Assembly (NCBI GenBank): GCA_964478125.1
Contig: CAYZGR010000028.1
Span: forward strand, 1 to 39,907
Direction of reading: 5' to 3'
DNA length: 39,907 nucleotides
Source: FW021-bin31 sp964478125
GTDB lineage: Bacteria; Bacteroidota; Bacteroidia; Chitinophagales; Chitinophagaceae
Numbering within the stretch: the first letter of the stretch is position 1; every line of letters starts with the position of its first letter. Shown piece after piece: positions 6,178 through 13,643 of this stretch. The translations under genes were made by a program, and so were the position numbers. Below the pieces are notes generated by a model that worked only from the letters and a program-made list of their open reading frames with translations, searched no databases and was not told the origin of the DNA.

Positions 6178-8880
6178 CTAATCATTCAACTGCGGGCGCA
6201 GCCACTGCCTGGCCTCCTCAATAGACCAGCCCTTTCGCCGGGCATAATCTTCCACCTGGTCTTCTTTGATCTTTCCGATACCAAAGTAGGTGCTTTCCGG
6301 GTGGGAAAAATACCAGCCGCTCACACTGCTTGCCGGGTACATTGCCAGATGATCCGTTAACGTAATATCCGCTCTTTTAGTAGCTTCAATGAGTTTGAAC
6401 AGCTTGCGTTTTTCGGTATGTTCGGGGCAGGCCGGATAACCGGGGGCCGGACGGATCCCTTTATACTCTTCCCGGATGAGCTGCTCGTTTTCCAGGCATT
6501 CCTCCGATGCATAGCCCCAGATCTCTTTTCGTACTTTCTTATGCATCAGCTCGGCAAAAGATTCAGCCAGCCGGTCGGCCAACGCTTTCAGCATGATCTT
6601 GTTGTAGTCATCATTGTCCGCTATAAAATGCTGTAAATGGGGCTCTATGCCCAGCCCGGTGGTAACCGCAAAGGCGCCTATATAATCCTGCCTGCCACTG
6701 GATTCCGGCGCAATAAAATCAGCCAGGCAGCGGCTGGGCTTTCCGGCCGCTTTTTTAACCTGCTGACGTAGAAATTCCAGATGCACCTCGTCCGCGGGAT
6801 CTTCATTAATATGGGTCAACTTAACGGTTTCTTTTCCATTGCTGACCGCCGGAAATATGCCGATAGCCGCTTTGGCGGTAAGCCATTTTTCTGAGATGAT
6901 CTGTTCCAGCAGCTCCTGTGCTTCCGCAAATAATTTGGAGGCGGCTTCCCCTACCACTTTATCTTTCAGAATACCGGGAAACTTTCCATGTAATTCCCAT
7001 GCAATGAAGAACGGCCCCCAATCGATATAATTCGCAATTTCTCTTAGATCAAAATCAGGAAAAGATCTTACGCCTAAAAAATGAGGCTTGGGCGGGATAT
7101 AATGTTCCCAATCAATAACCTGTTTGTTTGCCCGGGCCTCTTCCAGGGAAAGATATTTTTTAGTGGTCCTTTTATTCTGGAACCGCTCGCGAACGGTGGT
7201 GTAATCCTCTTTTGTTTTTTGCAACAAGGTCTCCCGTTTTTCTTTATTCATCAGGTTGCTCACTACCGTTACCGAACGCGAGGCATCTAAAACATGGATC
7301 ACGCCCTTATCGTATTCCGGCTCGATCTTTACAGCCGTATGGGTGCGCGAAGTGGTAGCGCCTCCAATTAATAAAGGGATATCGAAATCCTGCCGTTTCA
7401 TCTCCCGGGCCACATGTACCATTTCATCCAGGCTGGGGGTGATCAGGCCGCTTACTCCCACCATATCGGCCTTCCTGTCCTTGGCTTCCTGCAAAAGTTT
7501 CTCTGCCGGAACCATCACGCCCAAATCAATTACTTCATACCCATTGCATCCCAGAACAACCCCTACGATATTTTTACCGATGTCATGCACATCTCCCTTC
7601 ACCGTGGCCATGACAATGCGGCCGTTATTAAGGGCGTCCGGACCTTTTTCTTCGATCAACTTCTTTTTTTCTTCTTCCATATAGGGGTTCAGAACGGCGA
7701 CGGATTTCTTCATGACCCTTGCACTCTTCACCACCTGTGGCAAAAACATTTTTCCCGCCCCAAACAGGTCTCCAACTACATTCATCCCATCCATCAGCGG
7801 ACCTTCTATGACATCCAACGGTTTCTCATATTTTAGCCGGGCTTCCTCGGTATCGTCCTCAATAAAATCGGTGATCCCGTGTACCAGAGAATGGCTCAGC
7901 CGTTCTTCCACGGTCCCTTCACGCCAACGCATATCTTTTTCCGTCTTTTTCCCCTGGGATTTTACCGTTTCTGCAAAAGCGAGCAGTTGTTCGGTGCCCT
8001 CCGGATTGCGATTTAGAATAACCTCTTCACACAATTCCCGAAGACGGGGTTCAATATCATCATACACCACCAATTGCCCGGCATTCACGATCCCCATATC
8101 CATTCCGGCCTGGATTGCATGATAAAGGAATACCGAGTGCATGGCCTCGCGAACGGCATTGTTTCCCCGGAAGGAGAAAGACAGGTTGCTGACCCCGCCG
8201 CTGATCTTTACCTGCGGGAGCTTCTTTTTAACTTCAGCCGTAGCTTCAATAAATGAAAGGGCATTAATATTATGTTCTTCAATGCCCGTGGCGACCGGAA
8301 AAACATTGAGATCAAAAATAATATCCTCTGGCGGGAAGTCCGCTTTCTCAGTCAATATTTTAAAGGCTCTTTCAGCAATGGCCACCCGTCTTTCGGTATT
8401 ATCCGCCTGTCCGGTTTCATCAAATGCCATGACGACCGCTGCAGCTCCAAAATCCCTGCAAATTCGCGCCTCTTCGATAAATTTTTCTTCCCCTTCTTTT
8501 AATGAAATAGAATTGACGATACACTTTCCCTGCACACATTTCAATCCTGCTTCTATAATACCAAATTTGCTGGAGTCAATCATGACGGGAAGCTTTGCAA
8601 TATCCGGTTCCGCCTGCATCAGGTTCAAAAAAGTAACCATAGCCTTTTCTCCATCCAGCAGGGCATCGTCCATGTTTACATCTATTACCTGTGCGCCGTT
8701 TTCCACCTGCTGACGGGCAATAGAAAGCGCTTCCTCATATTGATCGTTTCGAATGAGCCTGGCAAATTTTTTGGAGCCGGTGACGTTGGTTCGTTCTCCC
8801 ACATTTACAAATAAGGAGCCCGGGCCAATGGAAACAGCTTCCAACCCGGAAAGATGCATTTGATTTTTGCTATTATTCAT
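6178..8880 (-). CDS. metH: B12-dependent methionine synthase, folate/cobalamin/activation subunit
   Basis: This 900-aa protein covers the last three modules of MetH. The pterin-binding domain is near residues 20-290 (VNVGERTNVTGSKKF near the N-terminus). The cobalamin cap and Rossmann domain follow with DVHDIGKNIVG, where His432 is the expected lower axial ligand of cobalt. A C-terminal AdoMet-dependent reactivation domain has RPAPGYPACPEHT. It transfers the methyl group of methyl-tetrahydrofolate to homocysteine through cobalamin. The homocysteine-binding module is missing here and is encoded by the next gene upstream (9015-10028), a split common in Bacteroidota. A longer frame begins at 8973, but the extension is the translation of a palindromic repeat. 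ATG at 8880 gives the normal N-terminus. Confidence 0.95.
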   Translation of the reverse strand: MNNSKNQMHLSGLEAVSIGPGSLFVNVGERTNVTGSKKFARLIRNDQYEEALSIARQQVENGAQVIDVNMDDALLDGEKAMVTFLNLMQAEPDIAKLPVMIDSSKFGIIEAGLKCVQGKCIVNSISLKEGEEKFIEEARICRDFGAAAVVMAFDETGQADNTERRVAIAERAFKILTEKADFPPEDIIFDLNVFPVATGIEEHNINALSFIEATAEVKKKLPQVKISGGVSNLSFSFRGNNAVREAMHSVFLYHAIQAGMDMGIVNAGQLVVYDDIEPRLRELCEEVILNRNPEGTEQLLAFAETVKSQGKKTEKDMRWREGTVEERLSHSLVHGITDFIEDDTEEARLKYEKPLDVIEGPLMDGMNVVGDLFGAGKMFLPQVVKSARVMKKSVAVLNPYMEEEKKKLIEEKGPDALNNGRIVMATVKGDVHDIGKNIVGVVLGCNGYEVIDLGVMVPAEKLLQEAKDRKADMVGVSGLITPSLDEMVHVAREMKRQDFDIPLLIGGATTSRTHTAVKIEPEYDKGVIHVLDASRSVTVVSNLMNKEKRETLLQKTKEDYTTVRERFQNKRTTKKYLSLEEARANKQVIDWEHYIPPKPHFLGVRSFPDFDLREIANYIDWGPFFIAWELHGKFPGILKDKVVGEAASKLFAEAQELLEQIISEKWLTAKAAIGIFPAVSNGKETVKLTHINEDPADEVHLEFLRQQVKKAAGKPSRCLADFIAPESSGRQDYIGAFAVTTGLGIEPHLQHFIADNDDYNKIMLKALADRLAESFAELMHKKVRKEIWGYASEECLENEQLIREEYKGIRPAPGYPACPEHTEKRKLFKLIEATKRADITLTDHLAMYPASSVSGWYFSHPESTYFGIGKIKEDQVEDYARRKGWSIEEARQWLRPQLND

Positions 8881-8934
8881 TTTAATTAAGGATTCGCTAC
8901 AGACGGTTATTGATAAGGGTTCGTGGGTGTATAT

Positions 8935-8970
8935 TATTGTAAAGAAAATTCGTGAATTTTCTTTACAATA
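8935..8970. repeat. REP-like palindrome between the two metH genes
   Basis: Stems 8935-8951 and 8954-8970 are perfect complements over 17 bp with a 2-nt centre. The core TAAAGAAAATTC/GAATTTTCTTTA differs from the RAYT-flanking palindromes at only a few bases. It lies in the intergenic space 8881-9014 of a two-gene operon. Confidence 0.85.
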
Positions 8971-8995
8971 CAATAATTTTCTTTACTACAACAAT
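8955..8995 (+). repeat. Direct repeat derived from the palindrome arm
   Basis: AATTTTCTTTACAATACAAT (8955-8974) is followed directly by AATTTTCTTTACTACAACAAT without its final base (8975-8994), a second copy with small changes. The first copy is the right arm of the palindrome at 8935-8970, so the arm has been duplicated outward. Confidence 0.75.
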
Positions 8996-9014
8996 AGGAT
9001 GATCGGGTATGCCA

Positions 9015-10028
9015 TTATGCCGTCACCATTTCCGGCAACTTACGCGGGGCTTTATCTTTTACCGCCGCAGCAATGGCCTTGATGTGTTCAGGGGTAGTTC
9101 CGCAGCAGCCCCCTACGATGTTCACAAAACCGGCTGCTGCAAAATCTTTTAATATAGCGGCCGTATCTTCGGGTTGTTCATCGTATTCAGCCATCGCATT
9201 GGGCAGGCCGGCATTAGGATAGCAGCTTATATAACAATCGGCTACCCGTGAAAGCTCCTCTATATAAGGCCGCATTTGTTTGCCGCCTAATGCACAATTG
9301 AGTCCTACGCTCAGCGGACGCGCATGGCTTACCGAGGTATAAAAAGCGGATAACGTCTGCCCGCTCAGGGTTCTGCCCGAATTATCGGTGATGGTCCCCG
9401 AGATCATTACAGGCAGCTCCTGCCGGCCGTTTTCCCTGAAATATTTTTTGATGGCATAAATGGCCGCCTTGGCATTCAGGGTATCAAATATGGTTTCAAT
9501 CAGAAGGATATCCACGCCGCCTTCCACCAGGCCGCTTACCTGCTCATAATAAGCTTGAGCCACTTCATCGAAGGTTACCGCCCTGAAACCCGGATTGGTC
9601 ACGTCGGGAGAAAGGGAAAGCGTTTTATTGGTAGGGCCTATGGCTCCGGCAACAAACCGCGGCTTTTGAGGATCTTTAAAGGTAAATGCTTCGGCGGCTT
9701 CTTTAGCCAACCGGGCGCCGGCTTTATTAAGCTCATACGCCAGGGATTCCAGTTGATAATCCGCCTGGGCAACAGAGGTAGAACTGAAAGTATTGGTCTC
9801 CAGGATATCACTTCCTGCTTCCAGGTATTCTTCGTGAATACTTTTGATCACCCGGGGACACGTAATACTAAGCAAATCATTATTCCCTTTTAAATCAGCG
9901 GGATGGTCTTTGAACCGCTCTCCCCTGAAGTCTTTTTCGGTAAGTTTGAACCGTTGGACCATGGTCCCCATTGCGCCATCAAGTACCAAAATGCGTTCTT
10001 GTAAACAATCGGTGAGTGTTTTTCTCAT
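9015..10028 (-). CDS. Homocysteine S-methyltransferase subunit of methionine synthase
   Basis: This 337-aa protein is the homocysteine-binding module of cobalamin-dependent methionine synthase encoded as a separate gene. The N-terminus has VLDGAMGTM. The zinc triad is visible as Cys245 in GLNCALGG and Cys308-Cys309 in VGGCCGTT, which bind and activate the homocysteine thiol. It should work with the 900-aa partner encoded 134 bp downstream, and the pair forms one operon. ATG at 10028 was chosen because the 13-residue extension to 10067 is not family-like. The intervening REP-like palindrome could separate expression of the two subunits. A betaine or S-methylmethionine methyltransferase is possible for this fold, but adjacency to the MetH remainder argues against it. 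Confidence 0.92.
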   Translation of the reverse strand: MRKTLTDCLQERILVLDGAMGTMVQRFKLTEKDFRGERFKDHPADLKGNNDLLSITCPRVIKSIHEEYLEAGSDILETNTFSSTSVAQADYQLESLAYELNKAGARLAKEAAEAFTFKDPQKPRFVAGAIGPTNKTLSLSPDVTNPGFRAVTFDEVAQAYYEQVSGLVEGGVDILLIETIFDTLNAKAAIYAIKKYFRENGRQELPVMISGTITDNSGRTLSGQTLSAFYTSVSHARPLSVGLNCALGGKQMRPYIEELSRVADCYISCYPNAGLPNAMAEYDEQPEDTAAILKDFAAAGFVNIVGGCCGTTPEHIKAIAAAVKDKAPRKLPEMVTA

Positions 10029-10101
10029 GTTTATTAGTCCTGTTTTTATGCAATTCAGGCCGAACAATAAACAAATCCGCCATGCAGTCTGAAATGCGCT
10101 G

Positions 10102-10109
10102 CAAAGGTA
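10102..10109 (-). promoter_or_regulatory. Possible -7 box (TACCTTTG) of the methionine synthase operon
   Basis: The minus strand reads TACCTTTG about 73 nt before the ATG at 10028. The leader is long enough for regulation, but I could not recognise a riboswitch in it. Confidence 0.4.
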
Positions 10110-10250
10110 AGAACTTGTTTACAAAGGAAGCAGAAACAGAAGATATAATTATAATTATGCAGGCGGCAAAAAAAGAAAATGTCTTTATCAGGAGATCTTG
10201 CTTTAAGATATTTATTGTTAATTTGATTAAAAATACAAACCCTTATACCC

Positions 10251-11174
10251 ATGGATACCCCAAAAAAGAAATACAGGATCGGCGGCTATGCAGCCACTGC
10301 AGTTCTGTTTCTGGCCATTCATTATTTTCTGGAGTTTGAGAACTTTCCCGCCTGGGAAAAGTATCTGCCCTTCCTTAGAAAACTGACCATGAGTCTCTTT
10401 TTGATTTTGATGATTCTTTTAATCGGGAAAATCATTGAAAAAATTATTGACACAAGAAATGAAACCGAAGGCATTCGTTATAATTTAGTACGAATAACCC
10501 GGCTCGTTGCCGTCATTTTCATACTGATCGTGGCGGTTTCCTTTTTATTCCAGAATTTATATGCGGCAGCCGTCAGCTTTGGATTGATTTCCCTGGTATT
10601 GGGTTTTGCCCTGCAGGCGCCCATTACTTCTTTTATAGCCTGGCTGTACATCGTGTTCCGTAGACCATATCAGGTAGGCAACCGGATACAGATCAACGGG
10701 TTGAAAGGAGATGTAATTGAAGTCAATTACCTGGATACCATCATCCAGGAATGCAGCGGTATTTACCTGCAAAATGACCACCGCAGCGGAAGGATCATTC
10801 ATTTTCCGAACAGCCTCATTTTAAAAGCGGAAGTGATCAATTATGCAGGGCCGCTTGAACCTTTTATCTGGAATGAAACGCCCTTGCAGATCGCCTACAC
10901 CAGCGACCTTCAGTTCGTGGAAGCTTGTCTTTTGGAGGCTGAAAAAAAAGATTTCAAAAACCGGTATCCCCAATTTGACCAGCATAAAAGAAAAGACTGG
11001 GAGCCGGCTGTTTATTTCAGGGTAAACACCTATGCCTGGCTGGAAGCGGTAATCTCCTATCCGGTAGAACCGGAAGACACCACCGGGCGAAGAAACCGGA
11101 TTTTGAGAAATGCGCTGCCGCTGCTGAACCGACATCCCGATAAGGTTAAATTCCCCGAAGGGACACTGCGGTAA
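10251..11174 (+). CDS. MscS-family mechanosensitive channel
   Basis: A 307-aa small-conductance mechanosensitive channel relative that would release solutes on osmotic downshift. Three hydrophobic helices lie at about residues 12-28, 42-62 and 80-130. The last contains the pore-lining segment ISLVLGFALQAPITSFIAW. The beta domain follows with RPYQVGNRIQINGLKGDV and FPNSLILKAEVINY, both typical of MscS. The C-terminal alpha/beta domain is present, so the gene looks complete. Single gene, divergent from the methionine synthase operon. Confidence 0.9.
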   Translation: MDTPKKKYRIGGYAATAVLFLAIHYFLEFENFPAWEKYLPFLRKLTMSLFLILMILLIGKIIEKIIDTRNETEGIRYNLVRITRLVAVIFILIVAVSFLFQNLYAAAVSFGLISLVLGFALQAPITSFIAWLYIVFRRPYQVGNRIQINGLKGDVIEVNYLDTIIQECSGIYLQNDHRSGRIIHFPNSLILKAEVINYAGPLEPFIWNETPLQIAYTSDLQFVEACLLEAEKKDFKNRYPQFDQHKRKDWEPAVYFRVNTYAWLEAVISYPVEPEDTTGRRNRILRNALPLLNRHPDKVKFPEGTLR

Positions 11175-11233
11175 AACAGGATGCACATCCCGGACGCCAG
11201 ATATGGTCATAGCTAAAAGGACAGATGGTGAAG

Positions 11234-11499
11234 TCATCTTGATTTTTTGATTTTACTACATTTTCTAATTCCAATCGCAATAAATGCGAGGAAATTTAGA
11301 CCTCCCCAACGGGAACGAGTAGTATCCAGCCTTTTATCGTAACCAACATTGGCTACTATATCTTTGTGGGAACAGGCAGAAAACAGATGTTCACCGTCAA
11401 ATCCCGCATCCGCATTGATAAACAAACCTTGTGTGGAAATATGAGCAGCGGTCCGGGTATCCGTAATTTCCGCTATGCTTGTAAGGAATTATTTCCATC
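11234..11499 (-). pseudogene. Transposase remnant (IS5-like DDE, C-terminal part)
   Basis: The minus-strand reading from about 11499 gives FLTSIAEITDTRTAAH, then GLFINADAGFD (a DDE-transposase catalytic Asp segment), then KDIVANVGYDKR. It then jumps to WGGLNFLAFIAIGIRK, which resembles the C-terminal helix of the same proteins. The stretch between, with the last catalytic residue, is deleted, and the N-terminal half is absent. It is a dead scar. The subgroup call (IS5/ISL2-like) rests on pattern memory only. No terminal inverted repeats were recognised. Confidence 0.55.
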
Positions 11500-11506
11500 T
11501 CTATTG

Positions 11507-11514
11507 TATCTTTG
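11507..11514 (+). promoter_or_regulatory. Possible -7 box (TATCTTTG) upstream of the XRE/S24 gene
   Basis: TATCTTTG matches TAnnTTTG and lies 105 nt before the ATG at 11620, which leaves a fairly long leader. A TTG at 11479-11481 is 25 bp upstream, longer than the usual spacing. Confidence 0.4.
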
Positions 11515-11619
11515 TCTGGTACTTTGTACATGGAGGGTTGCTATTTGATATTTTCATTTTGCAACACAAATATCGGCAACTCTCTTTTCTTCTTAAAAAG
11601 TCAAGACCAATTTGGTGCC

Positions 11620-12369
11620 ATGGGATCGATTAACCAAAATATAAAATATCTGAGACGCCTTCGTCGATGGACGCAAATGGAAATGGCGGCAAAAATCGGT
11701 ATAAAAAGATCCCTGCTGGGGGCTTATGAAGAAGGGCGTGCCAATCCGAGAAATGAGGTATTGGAAAGGATCAGCGACTTATTTCATATCAGCCTCGATG
11801 ATCTGATGCGGAGCGACCTCAATGCGAAAGGCGGAAATTATCAGGAACGCCGCCGTCGCCTTAAAGAGGAAGAACCCCGACAAATCATAGAATTTGTTCC
11901 GGTCCAGGCCACAGCCGGGTATTTATCCGGCTATCAGGATCTTGAATTTATAGAAGAGCTGAATACATTTACCCTCCCTATGATTGGCGCGGGACACTTC
12001 AGGGCGTTTGAAATATCCGGCGATTCCATGTTACCGGTAACCTCGGGTTCGGTGATCGTGGGGCATAAAGTAACCGAGTGGCAGGAAATTAAACACCGCA
12101 ACACCTATATCGTACTCACCCGGAATGAAGGCATTGTTTATAAAAGGGTATTGAAGAGCAACCGCAACAAGAATAGGATCACCCTTCTATCGGATAATCC
12201 GCAATTCGAATCTTACTCCATTTTACTGGAAGACATCCTGGAAATGTGGGAAGCAGATGCCGTGATCAATAAAATAAGCCGAAATCAACAGCTGAATGTC
12301 ACGCATCTTGCTGAAATGGTAAACCATTTGCAGGAACAGGTTAGCGTTTTAAAGAAAAAAGTAAAATGA
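11620..12369 (+). CDS. XRE-family repressor with S24/LexA-like peptidase domain
   Basis: A 249-aa regulator. Residues 5-62 form a Cro/CI-type helix-turn-helix (WTQMEMAAKIGIKRSLLGAYE). Residues 90-230 form an S24 peptidase domain with the expected Ser136 (SGDSMLP) and Lys175 (GIVYKRV) dyad. The Ala99-Gly100 bond in VQATAG is in the right place for self-cleavage. A C-terminal coiled coil (about 228-249) follows. The layout is that of phage CI or LexA-like repressors that are inactivated by RecA after DNA damage. No phage genes are nearby, so it may be a host regulator. The upstream frame runs on to 11512, but the extension is not family-like, and ATG at 11620 begins the domain correctly. Confidence 0.85.
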   Translation: MGSINQNIKYLRRLRRWTQMEMAAKIGIKRSLLGAYEEGRANPRNEVLERISDLFHISLDDLMRSDLNAKGGNYQERRRRLKEEEPRQIIEFVPVQATAGYLSGYQDLEFIEELNTFTLPMIGAGHFRAFEISGDSMLPVTSGSVIVGHKVTEWQEIKHRNTYIVLTRNEGIVYKRVLKSNRNKNRITLLSDNPQFESYSILLEDILEMWEADAVINKISRNQQLNVTHLAEMVNHLQEQVSVLKKKVK

Positions 12370-12448
12370 ACAAGCGGGAAACAAGAAAATGTTTGAACCC
12401 GCGTTAAAGAAAGAAGTGATATAAATACGATTTCTAGATTGTATTCTT

Positions 12449-12456
12449 TACTTTTG
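12449..12456 (+). promoter_or_regulatory. Bacteroidota -7 box (TACTTTTG) of the exbB operon
   Basis: TACTTTTG fits TAnnTTTG and lies 44 nt before the exbB ATG in a strongly AT-rich region. No -33 box is evident. Confidence 0.45.
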
Positions 12457-12500
12457 AGATTTTATTGTTTGTTATTATAACCCTAATAGTATAAATACAA

Positions 12501-13217
12501 ATGAGTATTTCCCTGTTACAAATTCAGGATACCTCCCTGAAGATGGCTGATACACTGAATCGAATGAATGGCCAAATAGACGCTCCCCAGGATATGCACA
12601 TGAACCTGCTGAGCATGCTGGTGAAAGGCGGGGTATTGATGGTCCCGCTGGCCGTATTACTGGCCATCGCTATTTATGTCTTTTTTGAACGTTACCTGGC
12701 CATAAAAAAAGCGAATAAAATTGAAGACAATTTTATGCCAATGATCCGGGACCATATCACAACAGGAAATGTTCAGGCCGCGCGCTCACTGGCCAAAAAC
12801 ACACATAATCCGGCAGCACGGATGATTGAAAAAGGCGTGATCCGTATCGGGAAACCCATTGAATACATTGAAAAAGCCATGGAAAATACCGGGAAACTTC
12901 AGATCTACCACGTCGAGAAGAACCTGATCATTCTGTCCATGATCGCTGCTATTGCTCCTATGTTCGGTTTTCTCGGGACCATCGCCGGTATGATCAAATT
13001 GTTTTTCGATATCTCTGTTACTTCCAACATCACTCTGGGGGTTATTGCAGGAGGTATTTACATAAAAATGATCACCTCCGCTACAGGTTTGGTCATTGGT
13101 ATTCTGGCTTACGTAGGACATCATTATCTGGTCGCCCAGGTGGATAAACTGATCAATAAAATGGAAGCCGCTTCTGCCGAATTTGTAGATATATTGCAAG
13201 AACCTACGACGGTCTAA
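12501..13217 (+). CDS. exbB: ExbB/TolQ/MotA-type proton channel
   Basis: A 238-aa inner-membrane subunit of the ExbB-ExbD energy-transducing complex that powers TonB-dependent outer-membrane transport. The first membrane helix is at about residues 43-64 (GGVLMVPLAVLLAIAIYVFF). A cytoplasmic domain follows, then helices at about 145-170 (MIAAIAPMFGFLGTIAGM) and 175-215 (GLVIGILAYVGHHYL), which carry the family's proton-channel motifs. It is followed 12 bp later by exbD. No TonB gene is in this operon, so TonB must be encoded elsewhere. A TolQ role cannot be excluded. Confidence 0.88.
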   Translation: MSISLLQIQDTSLKMADTLNRMNGQIDAPQDMHMNLLSMLVKGGVLMVPLAVLLAIAIYVFFERYLAIKKANKIEDNFMPMIRDHITTGNVQAARSLAKNTHNPAARMIEKGVIRIGKPIEYIEKAMENTGKLQIYHVEKNLIILSMIAAIAPMFGFLGTIAGMIKLFFDISVTSNITLGVIAGGIYIKMITSATGLVIGILAYVGHHYLVAQVDKLINKMEAASAEFVDILQEPTTV

Positions 13218-13229
13218 AACGACTTAAAT

Positions 13230-13634
13230 ATGAATTTGAGAAGCAAATTACGAGCGGAAGCCCATGTGGAAAGCGGAGCCCTGAACGATATTTTGTTCAT
13301 TCTGGTGATGTTCTTTCTGATCGTGGCCACCCTGGCCAATCCGAACGTGATAAAAGTAATGCTGCCCAAAGCACAAAGCAATACCAAGGCTAAGCAAACA
13401 GTCGTAGTCTCCATTGACCATAACAGTCAGTTTTATGTAGGTACGACTAAAGTAACCTTAGATCAATTAAAAGAGGCCCTGCTTCCCAAGATCAACCAGG
13501 ACCCGCAGGGCGCTACTATTGTTGTGAATGCCGATAAGAGCGTACCGATCGAATACCTGGTGGATGTGATGCAGATTGCCCAGGAATTAGGGGCCCGGGT
13601 CGTACTTGCTACGGCCCATCCCTCAAACGGTTAA
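13230..13634 (+). CDS. exbD: ExbD/TolR biopolymer transport protein
   Basis: A 134-aa partner of ExbB. It has a short cytoplasmic N-terminus, one transmembrane helix (about residues 17-36, GALNDILFILVMFFLIVATL) with the conserved protonatable Asp20, and a periplasmic domain ending in the family's IEYLVDVMQIAQELGA segment. The full length fits. It is co-oriented with exbB (12 bp) and with the following cytochrome lipoprotein (9 bp), so all three may share one transcript. Confidence 0.9.
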   Translation: MNLRSKLRAEAHVESGALNDILFILVMFFLIVATLANPNVIKVMLPKAQSNTKAKQTVVVSIDHNSQFYVGTTKVTLDQLKEALLPKINQDPQGATIVVNADKSVPIEYLVDVMQIAQELGARVVLATAHPSNG

Positions 13635-13643
13635 TGTCATACG

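Noticed and set aside
8881..8973. N-terminal extension of the 900-aa MetH subunit
   Set aside because: The extra 31 residues are translated from the palindrome; ATG at 8880 gives the family N-terminus.
10029..10250. SAM or cobalamin riboswitch before the methionine synthase operon
   Set aside because: I could not find a conserved core of either in the leader.
12374..12402. Hairpin after the XRE/S24 gene (GCGGG/CCCGC with inner AAACA/TGTTT)
   Set aside because: It has a bulge and no T-run, so it was not annotated as a terminator.
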